Positions 50,585 through 61,295 of a DNA stretch of 64,000 nucleotides are shown here, in pieces. The stretch is from contig NC_092582.1 in NCBI RefSeq assembly GCF_037975245.1, positions 8,496,501 to 8,560,500 of the forward strand, read 5' to 3'. Origin of the DNA: Apostichopus japonicus. Its lineage: Eukaryota > Echinodermata > Holothuroidea > Aspidochirotida > Stichopodidae. Position 1 is the stretch's first letter, and each line of letters opens with the position of its first letter. The position numbers and the translations under genes were made by a program. The notes under the pieces were generated by a model. It saw nothing but the letters and a program-made list of their open reading frames with translations, did no database searches and was not told where the DNA came from.

Positions 50585-51652
50585 TGATAAAGGTTGACAG
50601 ATAGTGGAGTAAACTCAACCATATGGGTGAGAACAGAGATATTAACATGCAAGAGGATGACTGTGTAGAGTGGTCAACATATATGTATTTAACATTGGGT
50701 ATTTTACATTGGGTATAGTCTGACTTGACATAACTTTGCTGCAAAGCTGTAAGCTGTAAAAACGCAGGTAACTTCAGAGTTGGTCAGTGGTGAAGCCATG
50801 TTAAGCCAAGGCAGTGATTAGTTTTGGTTGCTATGATCTACATAATCCTGTTATTACCAGTTTATATTTTGCACAAACACAAGGTGCATTGATCTGTCTC
50901 TGACTGCTTAGAGAATGTTTCCTTCATTTTGCCAAATAGTGTCATGACAACCTGTGTGAGCTACAATCTGATACTATGTGGATTTATATCTTTGACTTAA
51001 ACATTGTCAATATTTGGTAGGTATTGTCCAAACAGTCTTATAATAGCCAGTCAAGGCTCCATGCTGATACCAGACAGATATGTTACTACTCCTTTTTAAG
51101 CATTCGCCACGTCACAATAACCCCAATCTGAGACTTTTGTTAAACCTACAACCTCATAATTTATCACCCATCAGATCAATTTATTCCTTTCATTTTTTAT
51201 ATTAAATTTATTTTGTGTCAGACCCAATTAGTAACAGATGAAGAAGCCATTAACTTCCTATTGTTAATTGTCTGGTAAGAAACAAAAGTCATACTGAAAC
51301 TGTTTGTGTTGTAAGCTCTAAGTGCGAAGGATCATAAAATATTAAGATGTTTATTTGTTGATAAGTTTTAATCCTTTTTTTCATGTTTGTATTCTTTCAT
51401 TTTTAAACCATTTATATGTAATGAAAAAACACAGCTTACAATAAATCCAAGTTCAAAGTATTGAGGTTTTTTCTTAAATACTTCTTTCCTTATGATGTCT
51501 GTCCAGTGAGTGATGTAATAGGACTTCAATAAAGATGCCCCTTGCCGAACTCTAATGGAATCTTTCATAATTGTAAACTGTTTGCACCTGACAAAGTACA
51601 GCAACTAACTGCGTTTGGTCACTGTTGCATTATTTACATCAAACCTATTAGC
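50585..51652 (+). other. 3' UTR of TDRD5 and flank
   Basis: A T/A-rich stretch after the stop with no supported ORF. AATAAA occurs at 51440-51445 and 51528-51533, either a reasonable polyadenylation signal about 0.9 kb past the stop. Confidence 0.6.
51440..51533 (+). terminator. candidate polyadenylation signals of TDRD5
   Basis: Two AATAAA hexamers, at 51440-51445 and 51528-51533, just before the transposon cluster begins at 51653. Which one is used cannot be told from sequence. Confidence 0.45.
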
Positions 51653-52279
51653 CAGGGGCGTAGCGAGCGGGGGGGGGGTGTCACACCCCCCCAATAATTT
51701 GGTCGCTGTCGGCATATTTTGGGTCTGTCGGCAAAAGGAGAAAAGGTGAAGAGAGCGGAAGGGGAAGAAAGAAGGAAAGCTGAATAGAGAAAAGGAGAAC
51801 GGGAGCTTCTTCCGTGCCAAATTTGACTTAAAATATGCACCAGATTGCATCTAAGGACGTTTCAAAACTAAAAATTTTCCAAAGGGGAGGGGGACACCCC
51901 CTACCCTTAGACCCCTCCCCCATTTCAGTCACCACTTCCAGATCCGTCGGCAAATCAAATTTGACTTAAAATATGCACCAGATTGCATCTAAGGACGTTT
52001 CAAAACTAAAAATTTTCCAAAGGGGAGGGGGACACCCCCTACCCTTAGACCCCTCCCCCATTTCAGTCACCACTTCCAGATCCGTCGGCAAATCAAATTT
52101 GACTTAAAATATGCACCAGATTGCATCTAAGGACGTTTCAAAACTAAAAAATTGCCAAAGGGGAGGGGACACCCCCTCCCCTTAGACCCCTCCCTCATTT
52201 CAGTCACCACTTCCAGATCCGTCGGCAAATCAAATTCTCCACACCCCCCTCAACAAAAAAAACCTTCGCTACGCCCCTG
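51653..52279. mobile_element. hAT-type MITE with perfect 8-bp target duplication
   Basis: The element starts CAGGGGCGTAGCGAGC and ends CTTCGCTACGCCCCTG. It is flanked on both sides by CTATTAGC (51645-51652 and 52280-52287), the 8-bp duplication and CAGGG-type terminus of hAT transposons. The interior has three tandem 138-bp repeats and no transposase, so it is non-autonomous. Confidence 0.9.
51821..52235. repeat. three tandem 138-bp repeats inside the hAT MITE
   Basis: Units begin ATTTGACTTAAAATATGCAC at 51821, 51959 and 52097, exactly 138 bp apart. Units 1 and 2 are near identical. Unit 3 has small changes (TTGCC for TTTCC, one G fewer in the G-run) and stops short before the right terminus. 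Confidence 0.95.
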
Positions 52280-52287
52280 CTATTAGC

Positions 52288-53220
52288 CGAGATGTGACAT
52301 TAGTAAAATTAATCATTGACGTAGATAGCCTGCAGTCCTTCCTTTGTCCATTAAAAGAATTAAGTATGTCTTACAATCGCATTCAATTCTAAAGCTTGTG
52401 CGACTGAAATTTCTGCGAACCAAGGAAGCACATAAGGGTTTAAAATATGCTTGTAGAAATAGAAGTAAAACTATAGGCGAGGCTTATTGAACATAACCCA
52501 TTGAAAATTTATTTTTAATTAGTTGAGGCCAGGTTCCTCTCATTCGAGGCCCTTAACCAGACAGGGGAGTCCCCCTCCCCTATCATCATGTGAAATCAAA
52601 TTTAACAAGTTACAGGACACGAGTATTTTACTCTGCTTATCTTGTTGCCCCTCCTCATGTTGTAAGTACCTTCACACATGCACATATACTTACGTGAGCA
52701 CTGTAATATCTTTTGTAATATCCTTTCTGCCAATGAGGGGTGGGTGACTTGTCCCCTACTGCACAGAGGTATACCAGGTTGCGCCCCTGCTGTTCACAAT
52801 TCGAATCATGAACGTGAGCCTCTTATCACAAAGCTGGCACTGTGTTCCACTTGAACTTCGGAATAACTGTGTAACGTTGGTGTTAATTGGTTTATTATCC
52901 GCCATTATATCTAACTAATTGCTGATAATTATGACAAGATGCTAATTGAACCTTGTAATTTTATAATTTAAGTGCCTATTTTTGGACGTCTTAACCGTGC
53001 AGTGACTTCGTACCTACAAGAGGTATCAGATATGAGATGCCATGTGTTATAGGAACAATTTAAAGATGTCTTAAAATATGATTGTTTAGTTGAAATTTCG
53101 ACATACAATGTCGAAAAATTAAATATTTCACGTAATCTTGTGCATTCTTAGGCATACTTTGGTTATAACTTAGGTCTATGACTATTGCATTGAACATATG
53201 TTTTTACATTGCGAACTCCT
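52288..53220. other. intergenic sequence without recognised genes
   Basis: No domain-bearing frame, clear repeat or RNA gene was seen. A short open frame at 52523-52747 is unsupported. Confidence 0.45.
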
Positions 53221-53222
53221 TA

Positions 53223-54385
53223 ACGCCAAACCGGGCGACCATCTAACTACTGGACAGGCTGGTTGGATCATTTCCCTGTTGAGATTTTTTTAAGGTTCCA
53301 GATAACTGCTTTTTAAAAAAAACGTCCAACTTGTCACAATTTTCCTGACAAACCTCGAAATATTCCCATTGACCTTGGCTATAGTCCGACGGAAAAATCT
53401 ACTAAACAAACCGGGTGACCGTTATCTACCAGACAGCCTGCAGTGGGTGGATCATCACCCTGCATGAGTCTTTAGAAGTTCCATCCAACAGTGTTTCCAA
53501 TAAAGTCCTGATAAGCACTAAAATTTTGCCGACGACTGTCGCTTTGGTCCGACTCGAAATAAAAATAATGCTTTTGGTGGAGTTCAAAGGTCATTTGGGG
53601 TCACTAGGGGTCAAATTTTGAACCTAGTAAATATGATATCTCAAGAAGGGAAGCTTAGACAAATCTTATATATTGTGTGTAGGAGTGCCTTATTATTTAG
53701 AAGAAGCCTATTGGTTTTAGTGGAGGTTAAGGGTCTTTTGGGGTCACCAGTTTTCAAATTGTGAAAACCTTGCAAACATGAAATCTCAAGTAGAGCAAAG
53801 CTTTCCAAGGTTCCCTTCTGGCAATATCATATTTAAAAGGTTTCACAATTTGACCTCTGATGACCCAGATGACGTTTGACCTCAACCAAAAACAATGATA
53901 CTTCTAAACACCAAACCTGAGGTCTGCCCAAGCTTCCTTTCTTGAGATATCTTTTTAAAAAGGGTTTCACAATTTGACCCCTGGTGACATCAAATGACTT
54001 TCACCTCCACCGCAAACAATATGCTTAGTGTACTTAATAATGTACTTCTACACACAAATTATGAACTCTGTCCGAGCTATTCTTGATATATTGTGTTTAC
54101 AAAGTTTTCACAATTTGACCCCTGGTGAGCCCAAATGATACTTGGACTCCACAAAAAGCAAACGACTTCTTGTACTTGGTGTGTTTCGTCTACAAGCCAA
54201 ATACTCATGTACTCTTTAAACGACAATCCTAGCAACCATCATTCTACCGGAAAGGTTGGTCATCGCCCTGATGAGAGTTTAGAAGTTCCCGCCAACTATG
54301 TTTCCCATTAAAGTCATCATTTCCCTGACAAGCAGTAAAATGTTCCCGACGACCGTTGCTTTGACCAGACAGAAAGTAATTTGTG
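53223..54385. repeat. composite repeat block: three direct copies around a fold-back
   Basis: Unit A (about 165-170 bp, with ACCGGGCGACC or similar, GGATCAT, TTCC and GACGACTGTCGCTTTGG-type ends) occurs at about 53223-53395, 53400-53562 and 54214-54385. Between A2 and A3 lies unit B: forward copies near 53570-53830 (TTTGGGGTCACTAGGGGTCA) and reverse-complement copies near 53830-54195 (CACAATTTGACCCCTGGTGA, seen several times). No protein coding signal is present. Confidence 0.65.
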
Positions 54386-54636
54386 TGTGTTCCACAATTC
54401 CAGCTTCCCAACCCGCCCAGACCCCGTTGCTACTGACATATTTTACGTATATTCAAGACCCATTCAAGTCAGACTCGTGAACTCACGTCGTTGGTTGAGT
54501 TTAGTGTACCCATTCCACGAAACGAATTTTGATTTCAATAGAACGGCTCACGAATCTTCGATAACATAAACACGTATCACAGGTCAAGCAACAACAAATA
54601 TTAATCTGTTCAGCTTAAGCACCTAACATGTTTCAG

Positions 54637-54777
54637 TGACGTCAATAAACTCATTCATATTTTGATATTTTAAGCCCAGTGGACCCTTATAATTTTTCTG
54701 ATTCAATGTATGTCTTCCAACTTCAATGCGATTTCATTACTGATGCTGACGTCACGAATCACGAGCAATCGGATTGG
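54637..54777. promoter_or_regulatory. possible promoter module: two CREs and a CCAAT box
   Basis: Palindromic TGACGTCA occurs at 54637-54644 and 54747-54754, with ATTGG (inverted CCAAT) at 54773-54777, an arrangement common in vertebrate and invertebrate promoters. No transcript could be attached to it, so chance or a role for the gene at the right edge are both possible. Confidence 0.25.
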
Positions 54778-55444
54778 CTGAAAAGTCCGTAATTGCAAAC
54801 CTGTGTTGGTAGGGGGCGCATCGTACGCCCTCCATGTACTTACTGCACAACACACAGGAACAGACGAACAGTTTGAGAGTGGGGAACTGAAGGACACATA
54901 CATACTTTCTGGATGTAGTCTGTATTCACCTAATTCGCCTCAATATTTATAGTTTCCCCCGGCGTTCCTTCTGCTTAATTTAATAGTAAACTCGGATACA
55001 CCATTGAGACCAACAATGTATGGCTATACAGGCGCGTATCCAGGATTTTCTAACCCGGGGGGCGCGAATTACTATCTAAGCGGAGCGCCACCATCGGTTG
55101 GCGCGCAGCGTACAAGAAAATTTTTGGTTTTTACACCCACCAGATCACCGGAAATGGCACTTCTCAGGCTTGAAAATAACCAACCAGATGTACACTTTTG
55201 CCTGAGGACCAAGTATTTCCCAATAGTTTTTTTGCCATCCATACACTTTTTGAAGATTTTCTTCAGTCCCCAATCATGTTCGACCTCGTCGCATTTCCTG
55301 TGGATCATTGCTTTTGTAGGTGATTCTACGTCGCGGCCCACAATACCCAACAGCCCCACTTTTCAAGGTTTTCAGCCCATTATTTGTTCAGAATTTGAAA
55401 CTTCACATTTCTCGTGAATAAACTCACTTCAAAACATACCCATA

Positions 55445-55765
55445 CAGGGGCGTCGAAAGCTATTAGGGATTGGTATGGCAGATCAGAGTGTGGCCATCTA
55501 TCACAATTATCGGGGGGACGTTTGGTAGGTCAAACTACGCTACGCGCCACCATGGTTGGCGCGTAGCGTAATGAAGAAAATTTGTTAAAATGCCTCCCAG
55601 ATTGCAGGAAATGGCACTTCCCGAGCTTGAAAACAAGACCCCTGCCATGCCAGAGTAGCCCGATTAATCTTCTGAAACACATTTTTGAAGTATGTTTCAT
55701 TTTGGTTCTTTATTTTTTGCCCTTTTTTTTGCGCCGTGAATATTGGTCCGGCTCCGACGCCCCTG
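55445..55765. mobile_element. 321-bp MITE with CAGGGGCGTCG termini
   Basis: It starts CAGGGGCGTCGAAAG and ends CTCCGACGCCCCTG. The flanks share CCATA (55440-55444 and 55766-55770), a 5-bp direct repeat. The interior contains the family 1 core TTGGCGCGTAGCGT with GAAATGGCACTTCCC. Confidence 0.7.
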
Positions 55766-56010
55766 CCATAATGTTGCAAAAAATGTCATCTATGGACAAC
55801 CAATATAGAAAAACCTCATTCAACCCCCTAACAGACCGGTCAAAATTACACGAGTAGAGGGAAGTATGATGAATGCTGGTAAGGAAATTTTCAAAAATTC
55901 AGACACAGTTAATTTATTGGTGTACAAATATTAAACCCTCTTATAACGGCTACTATAAAACTTGGTTGAAGGAAATGAAAAAAATAGCAGATATTTCCGA
56001 ACACTACACA

Positions 56011-56424
56011 CATAGGCGTAGGAGGCGGGGGGGGGGGGCTCCTACTGAAAGAAAAATAAATTGCAATGATGTAGCTAAAGGAAATGAAAATGTATCTCCT
56101 CGATAATTAAAATAAACTCCTAAGCTTGGCCGACTAATTTCGCCATTACTAATGTAAAAGAGAATTTGACATAATTGGACCTCCATGCTTTTTCTCCATC
56201 TACATAAGACATTTCGTTGTTCACATTAGCATTCCGCGGTATACTGCGCAATTTCCACGGACCGTACGGTACACAATGGCATGCGATGTAATAACCGACG
56301 CTTGCTTATATTATATTGACATTAACATGTTGAACGCGCGAGGAGCGCGCGACAAATTTAGGTTATATTTATCGGGCAAGTCGTTACAGCCCCCCCCCCC
56401 CCCCAATCAAATTGGGTTCATATG
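56011..56424. mobile_element. MITE family 2, copy C, with perfect 8-bp target duplication
   Basis: It starts CATAGGCGTAGGAGGCGG and ends GGGTTCATATG, flanked by ACTACACA at 56003-56010 and 56425-56432. It shares ATTGCAATGATGTAGCTAAA and CGGGCAAGTCGTTACAGCCC with copies A and B. The 8-bp duplication places the family with hAT-like elements. Confidence 0.82.
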
Positions 56425-57070
56425 ACTACACACATCGACAGTTTTGAGGCTGTTCATCCTGGAACCGCCATTTTTATGCTCACTGATATGATGTGATATC
56501 TACTGTTTGCGTTACAATTTGAACAGGTGCGTAGCGAATAATTTGCCAAGGGAGGGGCGAAGCCTGTAGGCAAACTATCTAAGCTTCGCGCCACCACGAG
56601 TTGGCCCGAAGCGTACAAGAAAATTTTGGCCGAAAATGCCTCCCAGATAGCTGGAAATGACACTTCCCATGCCTTGTAAGTTGCATCTAAGCATCTCTAT
56701 TTTGAAATTACTAGCGATATCATAAAAAAATATGCTCGGGGGGGGGGGCGGTCGCCCCCTTCCCGAAATGCGTCATGTTCCCCGACGACTCGGTCGAGTT
56801 CGAGACCAGCCACAGTTGGTTTAATAGCACAATTGTTTAAGGTATCCATGCACACACGCGTTATGTTAAAGACCATATATAGTATTTATGTAGATACATT
56901 AGTGAGAGAGGAAAAATGGAAACGTCAAAAATGGAGTTGTCGGTGTAAGGGGTAGGGTGAGGCGCACGCCCTTCCGAAATCCTTGATCCGTCACTGGCTA
57001 CCCGGTCATGTGTATATAATAGGGATCAGCGATGTAATGATGTCACTGTTCCTCTTTCTCTTCCCGGTGT

Positions 57071-57228
57071 CTTGGCGTTTTTCTTTTGCTCCCTCCTTTT
57101 CTCCCTTTTCTCTCCTTCTTTTTCTTTTCCCTTCCTTCCTCTCCTCCTCCTCCTCCTCCTCTTTTTCCCTCTTTTTCCCTCTTTTCCCTTTTTTCTTCTC
57201 TTTTTTTTTCTCTCCTCTTTTTCTTACC
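57071..57228. repeat. long polypyrimidine tract
   Basis: About 158 bp of almost pure C and T on + (CTCC, TTTTC and CTTCC mixtures). It produces false open frames rich in Phe/Ser/Pro on + and Lys/Glu/Arg on -. Such tracts can adopt triplex (H-DNA) structure. Confidence 0.9.
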
Positions 57229-57271
57229 CGGGGGGCGCGCGCCCCCAACGCCCCCCCTGGATACGCACCTG

Positions 57272-57802
57272 ACTATATGATATAGGGGCCTAGCTGTATA
57301 TGCATATACTCTCATAATGGTACGATATTGTACCATATCTTATAATGATGAATATCTAGCCGGTGTTAGATCACAGTTGTGTCGTGTCCTTTCGGAAGGA
57401 TACTTTGCATTTTTATGTTTGTTATCTTGGCGCGTCGGTCACATCATGAGAATTTCACTATAGCATTATAATAATAAAACATAATACACACAGAATCACA
57501 TAAGACTATTCAAATAATATTCTTTGTAACAACAGTGTCAATGCAGGCCAGTAGCGAAGAATTCTGAGCCTCAACAATTTAAGGAGGGCACAAAGTGACT
57601 AAATGTATACATACTCAATTCACCGTGATTTGGTTATCTCTCAAAAAGACCTTGATATCAAACTGGTAGAGGCTTTCGTTGTCAAACTTGAACTTTGGAT
57701 ATATTTACCATTCAAAATAAATTTATTTATTATCATATAATGCAAGCCAAGGCACCCATTGGACTTTGTGATTTTATTGTTATAAGTGTACTGCTTATCA
57801 TA
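57272..57802. other. short intergenic gap
   Basis: AT-rich sequence between two transposon blocks. No gene or repeat was recognised. Confidence 0.45.
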
Positions 57803-59689
57803 CACTGAAAAAATAAACTAGTCAATATTGCCACGGACTAACGTTAAATTAGTCTGTAACGTTAGTCAATGCACACGGACTAGCAAAAATCTTCGTATCA
57901 TCGCTGCTTCTTAGTTAGTTTACACTGACTAAGGAAAATATAATCGCAGCTTAGTCGGTGGCGACGGACTAAGGTATTTTAACCCATGGACTAAGAACGA
58001 TACGGACACCCGATTTACGCCATAATCGTAGCTTAGTCGATGTCGACGGACTAATGTATTTTAACCCAATTCGATTCACTTCAATTTGGAAACCGAGAGG
58101 CAACGGCAGCTTGCTGGGCTTGGCATAGTTTCATACGATCACTCTAAGCAACTTTCAACCGTAAATCACCCAAGAAGGTCTTTAGAAGAATGGAGGTATT
58201 AACTGCATCATCGGCCTACCTGTTATTCATTTAACTTGAAGGTAAAATAAAGTTAATTGTTAGGCCACTGGCACTAGTACTGTATTATGGTTAGTGTAAC
58301 GCTACCGTTGTCACGTTGGCGTTTCGCAATACACAAGTGCAATGACAGTGAGTAGCCTATATGCTTCTACTGGGTACTGCAGTGCATTCTCAACACTAAA
58401 GTGTGCATCCTAAACACGAATTAACAATGTGTTATGTGTGTATTGGGCTAGATTGAACAGTGGCACATAATCTTCTTATTTATTCCCAAACAAATGCTGG
58501 AACTATATGGCTCAATAGTTTATTTGAAGTCTACACTCATTTGGTAAAGATTTCCTGTAATTTCCCATGTGAATCTAAATGGGTAGGCTTTGTGATATTG
58601 AATAAGCAAGGCTAGACCTTCAAACGTACAGTCACAGTAGGCTGAACAAATTATGTTGGCTAGTCAACGGTATTATATGTTGCGAGCAGTCAGGATGCAC
58701 GCTTCAGTTCTATTTAACCTTTTCATTTATCATTTTTTAGTATTTAATTTCCGGTCACGCCCAGGAAACAATTGCGACATTCCTTAACGGTCGACTTGCT
58801 TACTGTAAGAAGTATTAACCGTTTTTTCTCAGGAAAGCTTGATAGTCTGAAGTTATTATAACATGTGCTTTTAGTATACTGCCAAAAGAGTAAGTTGTTG
58901 TATTTGTATTGATATTTTATGTAGAAGTAACGGAAAATTTAGTATGTTTAGTTTGGTCTAATTGCACGTTTTTTTTTTCTGTCCAATGTAGTGCAGGGTT
59001 CACTTGCGCGAATTCAAATTATTCTGTTTATGTATATGTATATGCATCGATTCTTAGATTATGATGTTTTTTTGACATTTATTTGTAATTCAAGCATATC
59101 TGTTTAGTAGCAAAGTTTAAAGGTTAAGATTAATTAGTTTTCTCTTTTTGATCCTAGATTGAATGAAACTCATGGCGTAAATAATAGATCAGATGATACA
59201 GGTTAACGCAGTTGCTAAAACTCTGGGTATTCTCTAGTCTTCGCCGGTCCATTATATACTGTAGTACTACTAGTAAGACTATATCAAAACGACCGAAGAC
59301 AAACTTAGTGTAACAAAGTACTGATTCTCCTCTAGCCTAGGTCTAAACAGGCTTGTTATGTGAGCAAGCAAAATAACAACTAAAAACGATTAGGCCTATA
59401 AATAAGTTGGCTCAGTGCATTTCTGTTTCTAAAATTTTATATTTTTAAAGATCATAAAAACAAACAAAGATTTAGCCCATGTTTTATTATCTCTGTATTC
59501 TGGGCGTTTGATTCTGGTTGCAATGGTGATGACACTCTCGTTCAAATTTTCAGCTTTATACAGTCTGCTTCAAACTTTGGGATTGTTTTTTGAGACTATA
59601 GTGGAAGCAAATCTCACATAACTTTGTGGTGACAACTTTATTTATTTATTTTTTTTAAATGATGAATACTTTGCTGTTTCTTTCTTCCA

Positions 59690-60192
59690 GCAGGAATTGA
59701 AAAGCCAAATATCTAAGTCAAGGGTGAGCTTTCCTGTGATGTACGACACCAGTGTGGAGGCAACAACAGAAGAGGAGAACTGTGTTATATATGGCTTAAA
59801 GACATGTTTTAAGATGATATATTGGTACCCTTCGCAGAACAAAAGAGTTTATCCAAGAGTCCAAAAAGCAAAGGAACAAGTACCATAGAGAAAAAAGATG
59901 GAAGAGTGAGTTTAACTATTGTACCCAACTGTTTAATGATATTTAAGATACTTTTCATAACCTGTTTTAAAAAAAAACCAGTCTAGTATATCATTTACGT
60001 GCAAGCTTCATAAGTTTGGTCAAATTTTCACTGATCTGTAGAGCGGGAGTCCAGAGGGTTTGGTTAGCTGGGAAGGTAACCAATTGCCTGGTACATCACA
60101 ATGTTCACAATGCATTCCTGTATATGAAACCTGATGACTGGCAAACCGACTGTGGTGGATGTGGCTGGGAGAGCAATTTTAAAGTCACCTAA
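59690..60192 (+). CDS. exon-like pieces inside the CACTG element (unrecognised)
   Basis: After TTTCTTTCTTCCAG an open frame runs QELKSQISKSRVSFPV to a TAG at 59886-59888. The same frame then continues with ATG at 59898 (MEE) to a GTGAGT donor at 59906. Joining to the acceptor CTGATCTGTAG before 60042 keeps the frame and gives a short product: MEE, AGVQRVWLAGKVTNC, LVHHNVHNAFLYMKPDDW and QTDCGGCGWESNFKVT, then a stop. The piece is Cys- and Trp-rich with no family I recognise. It could be a captured gene fragment or a decayed transposon exon. The intervening TAG argues against one intact long frame. Confidence 0.3.
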
Positions 60193-61295
60193 TAGCTAAC
60201 CTAGAGCAGCTTTCATGGTAACCACATCAAAGTAAGAACAATGTGTCAGGTATGGCCCCAAGAGCAACAAATGGCCATTGCCAGTAATTATTGGTGGTGG
60301 GGTACCCCTGCCAGTGATCTATAATTGACCCCTCACGGCTGACCTAGGTCAGCTCATGAGGTAACCACTTGAAACCTACTGGAAAATGTTGGTTAGGACT
60401 TCAGATACAAGGGATGGGCATTGCCAGTAATTTTTATTGGTGGGGTACCCCTGCTAGTAGACCCCCAATATGCCCATCCCCTCATTGACCTAGGTGAGCT
60501 CATGATTTGACTAGTTGAAACCTACAGGAAAATGATAGGTATCACTTCATATGTAAGGATGGGCATTTCCAGTATTTTATATTGGTGGGCCACCACTGCC
60601 AGAGTCCGCCCATCCCTTACATATAGAATCCTGTCAATAATTTTCCAGTAGTTTTCAACTGGTTAAATCATGAGCTGACCTAGATCAATGAGGGGGGGGG
60701 GGGGGCTTTTTGGGGGTCTACTGGCAGGGGTACCCCACTAATATAAATTACTGGAAATGCCCATCCCTTACATATATATAGAATCCTGCCAATCATTTTA
60801 CAGTAGTTTTCAACTGGTTACCTCATGAGCTAATCTAGGTCAATGGGGGATGGGCATTTTGGGGGTCTACTGGCAGGGGTACCCCACCAATAAAAATTAC
60901 TGGCAATGCCCATCAGTTGTATCTGAAGCCCTAACCAACATTTTCCAGTAGGTTTCAAGTGGTTACCTCATGAGCTGACCTAGGTCAGCCTTGAGAAGTC
61001 AATTATAGATCACTGACAGGGGTACCGCACCACCAACAATTACTGGCAATGGCCATTTGTTGCTCTTGGGGCCATACCTGACATATTGTACTTACTTTGA
61101 TGTGTTACCATGAAAACTGATCTAGGTTAGCTATCAGGTGACTTTAAAATTGCTCTCCCAGCCACACCCACCACAGTCGGTTTGCCAGTCGTCTGGTTTC
61201 ATATACAGGAATGCACTGTGAACATTGTGATGTACAAGGCAATTGGTTACCTTCCCAGCTAACCAAACCCTCTGGGATCCCGGTCTATTGGGATC
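60042..61295. repeat. 1.25-kb palindrome inside the CACTG element
   Basis: The left arm (about 60046-60660) and right arm (about 60670-61290) are reverse complements over most of their length. The left arm starts CCAGAGGGTTTGGTTAGCTG and the right arm ends CAGCTAACCAAACCCTCTGG. Each arm contains direct repeats with GGGGTACCCCTGCCAGT and GATGGGCATTGCCAGTAA. The arms have diverged slightly by substitutions and indels. A G-run sits near the centre at about 60693. Confidence 0.85.
61134..61290 (-). other. mirror copy of the exon-like peptide in the right palindrome arm
   Basis: On - the frame reads QRVWLAGKVTNCLVHHNVHS, then AFLYMKPDDWQTDCGGCGWE and SNFKVT, stop. It matches the left-arm peptide with one visible difference, Ser for Asn. 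The acceptor before the left-arm copy is not preserved here. Confidence 0.5.

Larger units (their letters stand above)
55029..57271. mobile_element. patchwork of hAT-like MITEs, families 1 and 2
   Basis: CAGGCGCGTATCCAGG at 55029 and CCTGGATACGCACCTG at about 57256-57271 look like opposite termini. Between them lie a smaller element (55445-55765), a family 2 copy (56011-56424) and a family 1 start, CAGGTGCGTAGCGAA (56525). Three copies of the shared GCGAAGCGTACAAGAAAATT-type core occur. The outer pair lacks a matching target duplication, so they may come from different insertions. Confidence 0.55.

Noticed and set aside
57006-57336. Overlapping Lys/Glu/Arg-rich and Phe/Ser/Pro-rich open frames
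   Set aside because: They are artefacts of a polypyrimidine tract with no stop codons. No start context or domain is present.
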